A stretch of DNA of 6,604 nt, taken from assembly GCA_002430755.1 (NCBI GenBank), contig DJCX01000089.1:10567-17170 (forward strand), read 5' to 3'. This stretch comes from Flavobacteriales bacterium UBA5939. Its GTDB lineage: Bacteria > Bacteroidota > Bacteroidia > Flavobacteriales > Schleiferiaceae. The stretch's first letter is position 1, and every line of letters starts with the position of its first letter. The position numbers were made by a program, and so were the translations under genes. Below are positions 1-5,718 of the stretch, in pieces. The notes below the pieces were generated by a model. That model ran no database searches and was not told where the DNA came from. It worked only from the letters and a program-made list of their open reading frames with translations.

Positions 1-440
1 CCTTTGTAAAAGAAGCCATCACAAACCGCACAAGCACTAACGCCAAAGCCCATGAATTTTTCTTCAGCTGGCAACCCGAGGTATTTCGCAGAAGCACCTG
101 TAGAAATAATTACTGTACGTGCTTGAATCTGAGTGCTTTCGTCAATGGTCAATGTGTGATAACCGCCTTCTTCAGAGTTGAGTTCTGCCTTGGTAACTAG
201 ACCAAAGCGTACTTCTGTACCAAAACGCTCCGCTTGATTTTTCAAATCTTCCATCATGGCATTGCCATCAACACCTTCAGGGTATCCTGGAAAGTTATCT
301 ACTTCCGTAGTCGTGGTGAGCTGGCCTCCAGGTTGAAGACCCATATACATAAGGGGTTTCAAATCTGCGCGCGCTGCGTATATTGCGGCCGTATAACCCG
401 CCGGACCCGAACCTATAATGATGCAATCGTGTTGTTCCAT
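1..440 (-). CDS. trxB: Thioredoxin reductase (NADPH), N-terminal part, cut by the window edge
   Basis: Flavoenzyme that passes electrons from NADPH through FAD and a redox disulfide to thioredoxin in the cytoplasm. The visible 146 codons begin MEQHDCIIIGSGPAGYTAA, an FAD-binding GxGxxG at residues 10-15. They continue with the family motif PGGQLTTTTEVDNFPG (37-52), the ISTGA segment (112-116) and the redox-active centre CAVC followed by DG at 137-142. The second half (NADPH domain and rest of the FAD domain) lies off the left edge; full-length members are about 310-320 residues. E. coli TrxB has CATC; from memory CAVC is common in Bacteroidota, so I do not regard it as a defect. The ATG at 440 gives the usual short N-terminus, with AAGG just upstream. 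The gene is divergent from the lipoprotein gene at 545. Identification is very secure; the frame was translated directly from the complement. Confidence 0.96.
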   Translation of the reverse strand, partial: MEQHDCIIIGSGPAGYTAAIYAARADLKPLMYMGLQPGGQLTTTTEVDNFPGYPEGVDGNAMMEDLKNQAERFGTEVRFGLVTKAELNSEEGGYHTLTIDESTQIQARTVIISTGASAKYLGLPAEEKFMGFGVSACAVCDGFFYK

Positions 441-462
441 AGTAACCTTGAATTTGGAAAGT

Positions 463-470
463 CAAATTTA
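463..470 (-). promoter_or_regulatory. Candidate Bacteroidota -7 promoter element for trxB
   Basis: The minus strand reads TAAATTTG, a perfect match to the TAnnTTTG element recognised by the Bacteroidota housekeeping sigma factor. It lies 22 bases before the trxB ATG, which would give a short leader of about 15 bases. I see no TTG at the expected -33 spacing (the nearest, in TTTTTGG, is only 13 bases away), so the call rests on one element. A one-mismatch copy on the plus strand (TTAGTTTG, 468-475), with TTG at 448-450, overlaps it and could serve the divergent lipoprotein gene. Confidence 0.38.
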
Positions 471-544
471 GTTTGAATTGGTCCAAAAATCTATTCCTCT
501 AAGCTATCTCCAAATAGGTTTTGTTAATGAGTTATAAACCATTT

Positions 545-1183
545 ATGAAAAAATCAATTTGGGTAATTCTAGCCGCCTTTGTCGCTAGTTGTACCCCTAC
601 CAAAATTGTCGTTCCCTTGGAAGAAGGACAGGTTCAAGTTGGCGCCACGCTTGGTCGCCCAAAAATCAATTCAGGAAGTTTACCGCTTTTAGGAATTTAT
701 GCAGCAAAAGGTGTGAGTGAGAGTACTACTGCCTATGGCGCGGCGCAACTAAGTTCAGCACTTTTTGGAGCCATACAGCTTGATGGAGGTGTGGTTAAAA
801 GCCTTCGTCCTTCTCAGGGCTTTACTCCAGGATTTAGTTACAGCTATGGCGGTAATGTGTTTTTCAGTGCAAGAGATTACGCCGTTCGCGTGTACCCTGA
901 AGCAGGGGCAAACATGTTTTGGCAGAGGGGGCCTCATATTTTAAATGTCAGTGTAAACAGCTGGGTAGATCCGACTTGGTTCCTCGCGGAATATGGTAGA
1001 GGGCAAATATTGGCACCTTCATTAGGTGCTGGATACAGACTTCGTTACAAATGGCTCGAAGTTCAAGCCGAATACAAAGTAGTTAATCCAACCCGAGAAA
1101 TTCATGTGCCTCAAGCATATGTTCCGTCAACCTTAGGGCTAGGTGGTAGAGGATTTTACTGGGGTGCAGCCATAAACTTTTAG
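545..1183 (+). CDS. Putative outer-membrane beta-barrel-like lipoprotein, function unknown
   Basis: I do not recognise a named family. From the ATG at 545 the 212-residue product begins MKKSIWVILAAFVASC, a short lipoprotein signal with lipobox VASC; Cys16 would be the lipidated residue. Upstream in-frame TTG (521) and ATG (527) codons would put about 8 extra residues before the Lys-Lys pair, so 545 is preferred. The mature part is rich in Gly, Tyr, Trp and alternating hydrophobic residues (for example FSYSYGGNVFFSA, YAVRVYPEAGANMFW, LGAGYRLRYKWLEVQAEYKVV) and ends in WGAAINF. A terminal aromatic residue is typical of outer-membrane beta-barrels. A small barrel or beta-rich surface lipoprotein is my inference. 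No Shine-Dalgarno is present, as usual in this phylum. The stop is 3 bases before the lipoprotein hydrolase gene, so the two are very likely co-translated and may act together at the envelope. Confidence 0.72.
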   Translation: MKKSIWVILAAFVASCTPTKIVVPLEEGQVQVGATLGRPKINSGSLPLLGIYAAKGVSESTTAYGAAQLSSALFGAIQLDGGVVKSLRPSQGFTPGFSYSYGGNVFFSARDYAVRVYPEAGANMFWQRGPHILNVSVNSWVDPTWFLAEYGRGQILAPSLGAGYRLRYKWLEVQAEYKVVNPTREIHVPQAYVPSTLGLGGRGFYWGAAINF

Positions 1184-1186
1184 AAT

Positions 1187-2035
1187 ATGAAGCAGATGTT
1201 ATATATAATTGCCCTTTGCCTAGGTTTAGCTTCTTGCGCGGATATTTCTTTTGCCATGCTCTATGGTGGGAGTGGAGAGTATAATTTTTCCAATGCCGAT
1301 TTAGACACAGCCTATCATATTGATGAAGAGAAAATTCATCTATTCACCGTTCCTTCTGAAGACGATACCATTCATGGCATGTATCTCGGAGATTTCTCGC
1401 AACTTGAGAACGATACCATTATCGTCTACTTGCACGGCAATGGTCCGTCTATGGATGGTTTCTGGTCGACAGTGGCCGTATTAGCAAACATTGGTCATCA
1501 GCATCGTTATGGTGTGGTGATGTACGATTATCGAGGTTACGGGAAAAGTACCGGTACTACTCAAAATGCCGCTTCGATGGCAGCTGATTATGACGCAGTT
1601 ATGTTATGGCTTGAGCATCGAGGGTTAACCTCTGATCGAATGGTAGTATTTGCAAATTCATTGGGTTCTTTACCTGCAGGCCCAGCGGCTGCTGGCGGTT
1701 CACGTATTACAGTTGAAAAACTGGTCATGGAAGTTCCGCAAAGTTCCGCAGATGTAATTATGCAAAACGCCACCGGATTGAGTTTGCCCTCTTCAATGAT
1801 TACTGAATACAACTTTAACCTTGGTCAAGACATGGAAAATTATCCCGGTGAACTCCTTTGGATGCATGCAGAAGAAGATGATGTAGCACCGGTTGAAACA
1901 GCTCGAAGTGCTATGCGTAGGCACGAAGGCACCTACTATAGAGAAGAGGTTTATCCGAATGTAGGTCACGGTTTGCGTTGGGATATCGGTAATGAAGAAT
2001 GGACGCGTGTAATCCATGAATTCATTCTAAATTAA
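1187..2035 (+). CDS. Alpha/beta hydrolase-fold lipoprotein (ABHD/BEM46-like serine hydrolase)
   Basis: A 282-residue predicted serine hydrolase anchored as a lipoprotein: MKQMLYIIALCLGLASC gives lipobox LASC with Cys17. The core follows the alpha/beta-hydrolase order. The oxyanion-hole motif HGNG is at 83-86, MYDYRGYGKSTG at 112-123 is typical of the ABHD13/ABHD17/BEM46 group, and the nucleophile elbow is ANSLG with Ser158. The acid candidate is Asp231 in HAEEDDVAP, and the base is His261 in NVGHG. The complete Ser-Asp-His triad suggests an active enzyme. The elbow carries Ala in place of the first Gly of GxSxG, which is tolerated in some hydrolases but worth noting. The substrate cannot be read from sequence; an ester or thioester in the periplasm or at a membrane surface is a guess. 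The start is 3 bases after the preceding lipoprotein gene, indicating an operon, and tRNA-Pro starts 12 bases after the stop. Confidence 0.85.
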   Translation: MKQMLYIIALCLGLASCADISFAMLYGGSGEYNFSNADLDTAYHIDEEKIHLFTVPSEDDTIHGMYLGDFSQLENDTIIVYLHGNGPSMDGFWSTVAVLANIGHQHRYGVVMYDYRGYGKSTGTTQNAASMAADYDAVMLWLEHRGLTSDRMVVFANSLGSLPAGPAAAGGSRITVEKLVMEVPQSSADVIMQNATGLSLPSSMITEYNFNLGQDMENYPGELLWMHAEEDDVAPVETARSAMRRHEGTYYREEVYPNVGHGLRWDIGNEEWTRVIHEFILN

Positions 2036-2047
2036 TCACTTAGTTTT

Positions 2048-2120
2048 CGGGATGTAGCTCAGGTGGTAGAGTACACGTCTGGGGGGCGTGTGGTCGCAGG
2101 TTCAAGTCCTGTCATCCCGA
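2048..2120 (+). tRNA. tRNA-Pro, anticodon GGG
   Basis: A 73-base cloverleaf folds by eye. The acceptor stem CGGGATG pairs with CATCCCG. The D stem is GCTC/GAGT with an 8-base loop AGGTGGTA. The anticodon stem is CACGT/GCGTG with loop CTGGGGG, giving anticodon GGG (reads CCC and CCU). The variable region is 5 bases, and the T arm is GCAGG-TTCAAGT-CCTGT. The C1-G72 pair and A73 discriminator are the known identity features of bacterial tRNA-Pro and agree with the anticodon. The 3' CCA is not encoded (CTC follows). No -7 element of the TAnnTTTG type is visible in the short gap after the hydrolase stop, so the tRNA may be processed from the lipoprotein operon transcript. Confidence 0.95.
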
Positions 2121-2131
2121 CTCAATTTTTG

Positions 2132-2165
2132 AAAGGACTGCTATGTTTAGCAGTCCTTTTGTTTT
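2132..2165 (+). terminator. Rho-independent terminator after tRNA-Pro
   Basis: A perfect 11-bp stem AAAGGACTGCT/AGCAGTCCTTT surrounds a 6-base loop ATGTTT and runs into TTTTGTTTT. It sits 11 bases past the tRNA and is the first terminator after 545, so it probably ends the lipoprotein-hydrolase-tRNA unit. Confidence 0.88.
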
Positions 2166-2310
2166 ACAATATCTCATAAATGAATCATTATAGTTCTAAA
2201 TTTTCATCCTGAGTCTTTAAATCCAACAAAAACAGCGTTTAATGAGATAATCTTCAGGCTTGGCTCATTCTCTCAACCTTCATCTTAGAGGTATCAAAAC
2301 ACATGATGAG

Positions 2311-3171
2311 ATGAGAACTTTTATACTAACATTGTTGCTATTTGCTTTTGGAGTTGCTCAAGGGCAACAACTCGAATTGAAAGGAACTTCTTATGGATCA
2401 GTGACATCCGCGATGTATAAGGAAGCTAAGCTGAAGGTTGCAGTATCCCCGCAAGAATTTCATGATTTGACCTTCGCCTATCCAGGACTGAAAATCTTTT
2501 TCGCGAATCGAATGGATTATCAAGACTGCATGCTCGGATATGGAAGTGTTGTTCGTTGGGAATTAACCGAGGAAGAAAAGAGAAACTTGCGCAATTTTGT
2601 AAAGCGAAATGGTGGTAAGATGCCCAAGTATAGACCGCTTAAGACAGTTTCGCCTTCACCAAGTCTACCAGTAGTTGAAAGTGAAGAAAAAACCATCGAA
2701 GTGGAGATAGAGGAACAGGAACGTTCAGTCATTATTGAGAATGTCGAATCGGCTTCACCTTCTATTGACAGCCCTGTTAGACAGATTGAAACGGCAGAGG
2801 AGTTGCCTCAACCGTTGAACAAGAGATCTTCTAGAGAAGTATTGGTAACTCCGCCTATGAAGTATGAAGCGGGTAGACTTACAATGAATGGGGAGGGTTT
2901 ACCGTTCCGTGAGGCCAAGGCGCTTTCTAGAGTAAGTGACTCTGATGCCTTACGTCATTTTCGTCGGGCTGGTAGATTACGCAATTGGAATTTCCTTTGG
3001 GGTTATACGGCGGCTCTAATGTTTTCCACGGCTATTGACTTCGAAGAACCAGCCTCTGCTATCATCGGTGCTGGAATCTCAGGTATGGTCGTATACCGTG
3101 AAAAGCTTCGTAGTGAAGCTGTTGACGAAGCTGTCTTTGAATATAATTCTGTTTTACCTGGTTACGAATAG
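2311..3171 (+). CDS. Exported protein of unknown function with C-terminal hydrophobic segment
   Basis: I cannot name this 286-residue protein. The ATG at 2311 gives a clean Sec signal peptide, MRTFILTLLLFAFGVAQG, with likely cleavage before QQLELKG; an in-frame TTG at 2260 would bury the signal and is not favoured. Residues 19-110 form a compact N-terminal part containing a conspicuous FANRMDYQDCMLGYG. Residues 111-180 are a Ser/Pro/Glu-rich low-complexity linker (charged stretch VESEEKTIEVEIEEQE) that looks disordered. The C-terminal part (184-286) has LTMNGEGLPFREAKAL, HFRRAGRLRNWNFLWGY, a hydrophobic hairpin at about 228-262, and ends near AVFEYNSVLPGYE. That layout of NG, Ala-rich helix, basic RNWN, glycine/hydrophobic span and A-x-x-x-YN reminds me of uncharacterised Bacteroidota envelope proteins, but this is recollection only. 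It has its own terminator at 3195 and appears monocistronic. Confidence 0.7.
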   Translation: MRTFILTLLLFAFGVAQGQQLELKGTSYGSVTSAMYKEAKLKVAVSPQEFHDLTFAYPGLKIFFANRMDYQDCMLGYGSVVRWELTEEEKRNLRNFVKRNGGKMPKYRPLKTVSPSPSLPVVESEEKTIEVEIEEQERSVIIENVESASPSIDSPVRQIETAEELPQPLNKRSSREVLVTPPMKYEAGRLTMNGEGLPFREAKALSRVSDSDALRHFRRAGRLRNWNFLWGYTAALMFSTAIDFEEPASAIIGAGISGMVVYREKLRSEAVDEAVFEYNSVLPGYE

Positions 3172-3194
3172 CGTGTTAAAGAAGGTTAAGTAAT

Positions 3195-3226
3195 GGCCAG
3201 TCGAGTCTTTCGGCTGGCCTTTTTTT
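3195..3226 (+). terminator. Rho-independent terminator of the exported protein gene
   Basis: A 9-bp stem GGCCAGTCG/CGGCTGGCC with loop AGTCTTT is followed directly by seven T. One stem pair is a U-G wobble in plus-strand RNA but would be an A-C mismatch in minus-strand RNA, which fixes the orientation as plus. It isolates the exported-protein gene from the oxygenase gene starting at 3280. Confidence 0.92.
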
Positions 3227-3279
3227 AATCTAAAAGTTTGCTGCTGTATCTTGTTGGCAATCGAATCCATCTGGAACAA

Positions 3280-4089
3280 ATGAATCTAGAACTAGAGTTA
3301 AATAAAGAACTGCATCTCACACGACAGCAGATTGGGTTCTACAAACAGAATAATTTCATCAAGGTGAAAAATGTTTTTTCGCCGGAGCTGATTGCCTACT
3401 TCAACCGTGTGATCACTAAGAAGGTGAATGAAGTCAACCAACAGGAAACTCCTTTAGAGCGACGAGACACTTACGGAAAAGCGTTCCTTCAACTATTTAA
3501 CCTTTGGGAATTAGACGAGGAGATTAAAAAGTTCGTGAGCAGTCGAAGAATGGCTCATATCGCCGCACAACTCATGGAGGTAGAAGGGGTTCGCTTGTAC
3601 CACGACCAAGCCCTTTTTAAAGAGGCAGGAGGTGGAATTACACCATGGCATGCAGACCAATATTATTGGCCCTTGAGCTCGGATAAAACCATAACAGCCT
3701 GGGTGCCCCTTCAAGCTACGCCTTTAGAAATGGGCCCCTTAGAATTCAGTGCTGGTAGTCAAGAAATTCTTGACGGCAGGGATTTAAGTATTAGCGACGA
3801 TAGTGAGGCTACGATTCAAAAACGCTTAAAAGTCACAGATTTTGAACATGTAGTAGCCCCTTTCGACATTGGCGAAATCAGCTTCCATTCGGGTTGGATT
3901 TTTCATAGGGCAGGAGCGAATACTACATCGCTCATGCGCAAGGTGATGACAGTGATCTATATGGACAAATACATGAAGTTAAAGGCACCTGAGAATCCTG
4001 GTCAACAAAATGATTGGGAAACTTGGTGTCCCGGAACAGAGATAGGCAAGGTGATTAATTCACCGATTAACCCCATTCTGTTTGATTAA
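3280..4089 (+). CDS. Phytanoyl-CoA dioxygenase (PhyH) family Fe(II)/2-oxoglutarate-dependent oxygenase
   Basis: A 269-residue cytoplasmic oxygenase expected to hydroxylate a small molecule while converting 2-oxoglutarate and O2 to succinate and CO2. The N-terminal LTRQQIGFYKQNNFIKVKNV (13-32) is the usual PhyH opening. The iron-binding facial triad is visible: His124 and Asp126 in GGGITPWHADQYYWPL, and His209 in GWIFHRAGAN. Arg220, in RKVMTVIYMD, is the likely 2-oxoglutarate carboxylate ligand. PLEFSAGSQ (153-161) matches the core strand found in this family. The length is normal and all catalytic residues are present. It lacks the features I would expect of ectoine hydroxylase, so the substrate is unknown. 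The ATG at 3280 is preferred over TTG at 3238 because family homology starts shortly after it and GGAA lies just upstream. A sodium symporter gene starts 26 bases after the stop with no terminator between, so the substrate may be what the symporter imports. Confidence 0.9.
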   Translation: MNLELELNKELHLTRQQIGFYKQNNFIKVKNVFSPELIAYFNRVITKKVNEVNQQETPLERRDTYGKAFLQLFNLWELDEEIKKFVSSRRMAHIAAQLMEVEGVRLYHDQALFKEAGGGITPWHADQYYWPLSSDKTITAWVPLQATPLEMGPLEFSAGSQEILDGRDLSISDDSEATIQKRLKVTDFEHVVAPFDIGEISFHSGWIFHRAGANTTSLMRKVMTVIYMDKYMKLKAPENPGQQNDWETWCPGTEIGKVINSPINPILFD

Positions 4090-4115
4090 TACTATCTTAC
4101 CCTAAATGCACTCTT

Positions 4116-5486
4116 ATGATCAGTTCTAATCTTCTTTGGTTCGTCTTAATTGGTTTTACAATTGTTGGAATTCTCCTGGGTAGACTGACCTCCACAAAAT
4201 CAGTAGACGACTTTGCATTAGGTGGCCGTAACATGGGCTTTTTTCCATCACTAATGACCTTGAGTGGGACATTCGTCAGTGCAGTAACGTTGATGGTCTA
4301 TACGTCTTTTGTATACATCTATGGGATTAGTGCAGCCTGGATATTTGTGGGCTATACACTTGGTTTTCTGTACTTTATACCATTTGCGTTAAAGCTTTAT
4401 AGACTTTCTTTAGAACACCAATTCTTTACATTAACCGACTACTTCGTTTTCCGTTACGGTCGGAAAACCGCGCGTTGGGTTATCGGGGTCATCTTTGTTT
4501 GGTATGTGGGTTTGTTATCTACTCAATTACTAGTTGGATCAAATCTTCTGAATGAACTAGGAGGCGTGCCGGTGACCTTAGCTAAACTAGGTATGTTGAT
4601 TACGGTGCTTACTTACTTGCTAGTAGGAGGCTTTGGTTCGGTAGTTAAGACAGATATCTTCCAGTTCTTGGTCATATTCTTAGTGCTTATCCTCGTTACA
4701 CTTACCATCAATGAAGGAGGAGATGTTCCCGAAGAAATGTATCAGCCCTTCAATGCTGGAGCAGTGAACATCATAGCCTTTTTGCTTTTAGGAATTCTCA
4801 CGCCTTTTGCAACGCAGGATTATTGGCAGAAGGTATTTGCCATGAAGAATGAGGTTGTTGTAAAGCAGAGTTTCCGAGTAGGAGCGGGGATCAATATTTT
4901 ATTGACCGTAGCGCTCACATACGTTGGACTTATCGCTCGCAGTTCTTTCCCAATCTCGGGAGCAGTGGCCAACGAACACGCTGAGATGATGGTTTTAAGG
5001 ACCTTTACTGAACTGGTTCCACCTGAATTCCAAGTGGCTGTTTTAATCGCCTTTTTTGCGGCTATTTTATCTACTTCCGATACTTATTTGTTTTTGTTGA
5101 GTTTGAATGTGACGAACGATCTTTTCCCTAAGAAAGATGAAGATGCCGCCTCGGGCATTGGCCGTATTCGTAAAGCATTGGTCGCTGTTGGAATACTTGC
5201 ATTATTGATAGCGCTTTTCTTCGAAAGGATAGAGGACATCGTGGTCACGTTCAAAGCACTTGGTATAGGAATAGCACCCGTCATATTCTATGATTGGGCG
5301 GGAAAGCATCACCGACAGAGTGTGGTGCGTTCATTAGTTATTATGACCGTTGTGAGTCTATCTGTGAGTGTCTATATGATGGAAACCGCCGGAAAGATCA
5401 ATCCAGCAATCGCATTTGTGAGTATTGGTACTTCGGCAATAGTCTACAGGATTTCCTACGCATTTAGAAAGTTTGATAAAAAATAA
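4116..5486 (+). CDS. Sodium:solute symporter (SSS family) inner-membrane transporter
   Basis: A 456-residue Na+-coupled importer of the LeuT fold, SSS family. Hydrophobicity supports about 13 transmembrane helices, roughly at 5-22, 42-68, 72-94, 119-140, 154-171, 180-198, 215-232, 256-275, 306-330, 352-368, 374-393, 405-421 and 429-447. Family motifs seen are DFALGGRNMG (32-41), the GGFGSVVKTDIFQ loop (171-183), QDYWQKVFAMKN (234-245) and FFAAILSTSDTYLF (313-326). In the last motif Ala316, Ser319 and Thr320 correspond to the Na2 sodium site (Ser/Thr pair known in PutP and vSGLT), so sodium coupling looks intact. The solute cannot be assigned; proline, sugar, carboxylate and vitamin carriers all share these motifs. 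The protein is complete but at the short end for the family, with no C-terminal kinase fusion. Probably co-transcribed with the upstream PhyH-type oxygenase. The stop codon lies inside the T tract of an opposing minus-strand terminator. Confidence 0.93.
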   Translation: MISSNLLWFVLIGFTIVGILLGRLTSTKSVDDFALGGRNMGFFPSLMTLSGTFVSAVTLMVYTSFVYIYGISAAWIFVGYTLGFLYFIPFALKLYRLSLEHQFFTLTDYFVFRYGRKTARWVIGVIFVWYVGLLSTQLLVGSNLLNELGGVPVTLAKLGMLITVLTYLLVGGFGSVVKTDIFQFLVIFLVLILVTLTINEGGDVPEEMYQPFNAGAVNIIAFLLLGILTPFATQDYWQKVFAMKNEVVVKQSFRVGAGINILLTVALTYVGLIARSSFPISGAVANEHAEMMVLRTFTELVPPEFQVAVLIAFFAAILSTSDTYLFLLSLNVTNDLFPKKDEDAASGIGRIRKALVAVGILALLIALFFERIEDIVVTFKALGIGIAPVIFYDWAGKHHRQSVVRSLVIMTVVSLSVSVYMMETAGKINPAIAFVSIGTSAIVYRISYAFRKFDKK

Positions 5487-5505
5487 TGCCCCGCGAAAGC
5501 GAGGC
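5476..5505 (-). terminator. Rho-independent terminator for the minus-strand small gene
   Basis: On the minus strand GCCTCGC-TTTC-GCGGGGC forms a 7-bp hairpin (one U-G wobble) followed by ATTATTTTTTATC. In plus-strand RNA the same pair would be a C-A mismatch and no T tract follows, so this hairpin is built for minus-strand transcription. It starts 7 bases after the stop of the 37-codon ORF, and its U tract overlaps the end of the symporter gene. Confidence 0.8.
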
Positions 5506-5512
5506 AGTGTCT

Positions 5513-5626
5513 TTAGTTGAAGAGCTCTTCTACTGAATCGTTAGAGGCATCTTCGTGGTACGGCAGTTGAGGGAATCCCTCAATGACAGCCGATGGTTTT
5601 TGTCTTGGTTTTTTCGTGATAAACAT
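5513..5626 (-). CDS. Small 37-residue protein, unknown function
   Basis: An ATG at 5626 opens a 37-codon frame ending in TAA, in the otherwise empty stretch between the symporter and the secreted-protein gene. The product starts MFITKKPRQKPSAVIEGF and ends in EDASNDSVEELFN: a basic N-terminal third, a short hydrophobic/proline centre (VIEGFPQLPY) and an acidic C-terminal tail. It has no signal peptide, membrane helix or cysteine. The strongest support is that a minus-oriented terminator begins 7 bases after its stop, which implies transcription of this strand. A -7-like box (TAGGTTTA) lies about 21 bases before the ATG, much as at trxB. It could instead be the tail of the secreted-protein transcript (gap 92 bases, no terminator between) or a non-coding RNA. 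I recognise no family. Confidence 0.5.
   Translation of the reverse strand: MFITKKPRQKPSAVIEGFPQLPYHEDASNDSVEELFN
5519..5530. repeat. 12-base perfect palindrome inside the small ORF
   Basis: GAAGAGCTCTTC is self-complementary over all 12 bases. It lies in the last codons of the 37-residue ORF (VEELF). It may be chance from codon choice, but a second palindrome lies 36 bases away. Confidence 0.5.
5567..5583. repeat. 17-base inverted repeat inside the small ORF
   Basis: TTGAGGGAATCCCTCAA is two perfect 8-base arms around one central base, lying in the codons for IEGFPQ of the small ORF. As RNA it could form a 7-bp stem with a 3-base loop; as DNA it has the two-fold symmetry of a dimeric repressor site. 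Neither role is shown. Confidence 0.55.
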
Positions 5627-5647
5627 AGGTTCTTGGTTTTAGTGCAA

Positions 5648-5655
5648 TAAACCTA
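5648..5655 (-). promoter_or_regulatory. Possible -7 promoter element for the small gene
   Basis: The minus strand reads TAGGTTTA, one mismatch from TAnnTTTG, 21 bases before the ATG at 5626. No TTG is found at proper -33 spacing, so this is weak. If false, the small gene would be read through from the secreted-protein gene. Confidence 0.2.
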
Positions 5656-5718
5656 CTCAAAAACCCATCCTATTCTGTGTCTATATTGAGACTTTTTGGA
5701 ATCAACGGTATGTGCCCC

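Noticed and set aside
20..31. CAVC instead of CATC in the thioredoxin reductase redox centre
   Set aside because: Both cysteines are intact, the middle residues vary between lineages, and CAVC is as far as I recall ordinary in Bacteroidota.
234..486. Open frames on both strands across the start of trxB
   Set aside because: The trxB frame is unambiguous here; these are alternative frames over the same bases.
2241..2269. AATGAG ... CTCATT inverted repeat ahead of the exported protein gene as a riboswitch or leader structure
   Set aside because: Six-base arms with a 17-base loop are expected by chance; there is no conserved core or nearby U tract.
2048..2310. tRNA-Pro as an integration site for a mobile element
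   Set aside because: There is no integrase, no duplicated tRNA 3' end downstream in the window, and the following genes look like ordinary chromosomal genes.
3238..3279. N-terminal extension of the oxygenase from TTG at 3238
   Set aside because: It would start 12 bases after a terminator T tract, uses a rare start and adds residues outside the family domain; the ATG at 3280 fits better.
5679..5697. Plus-strand hairpin GTCT-ATATTG-AGAC followed by TTTTT as a terminator for the symporter operon
   Set aside because: The stem is only 4 bp and lies about 190 bases past the stop, too weak to call a terminator.
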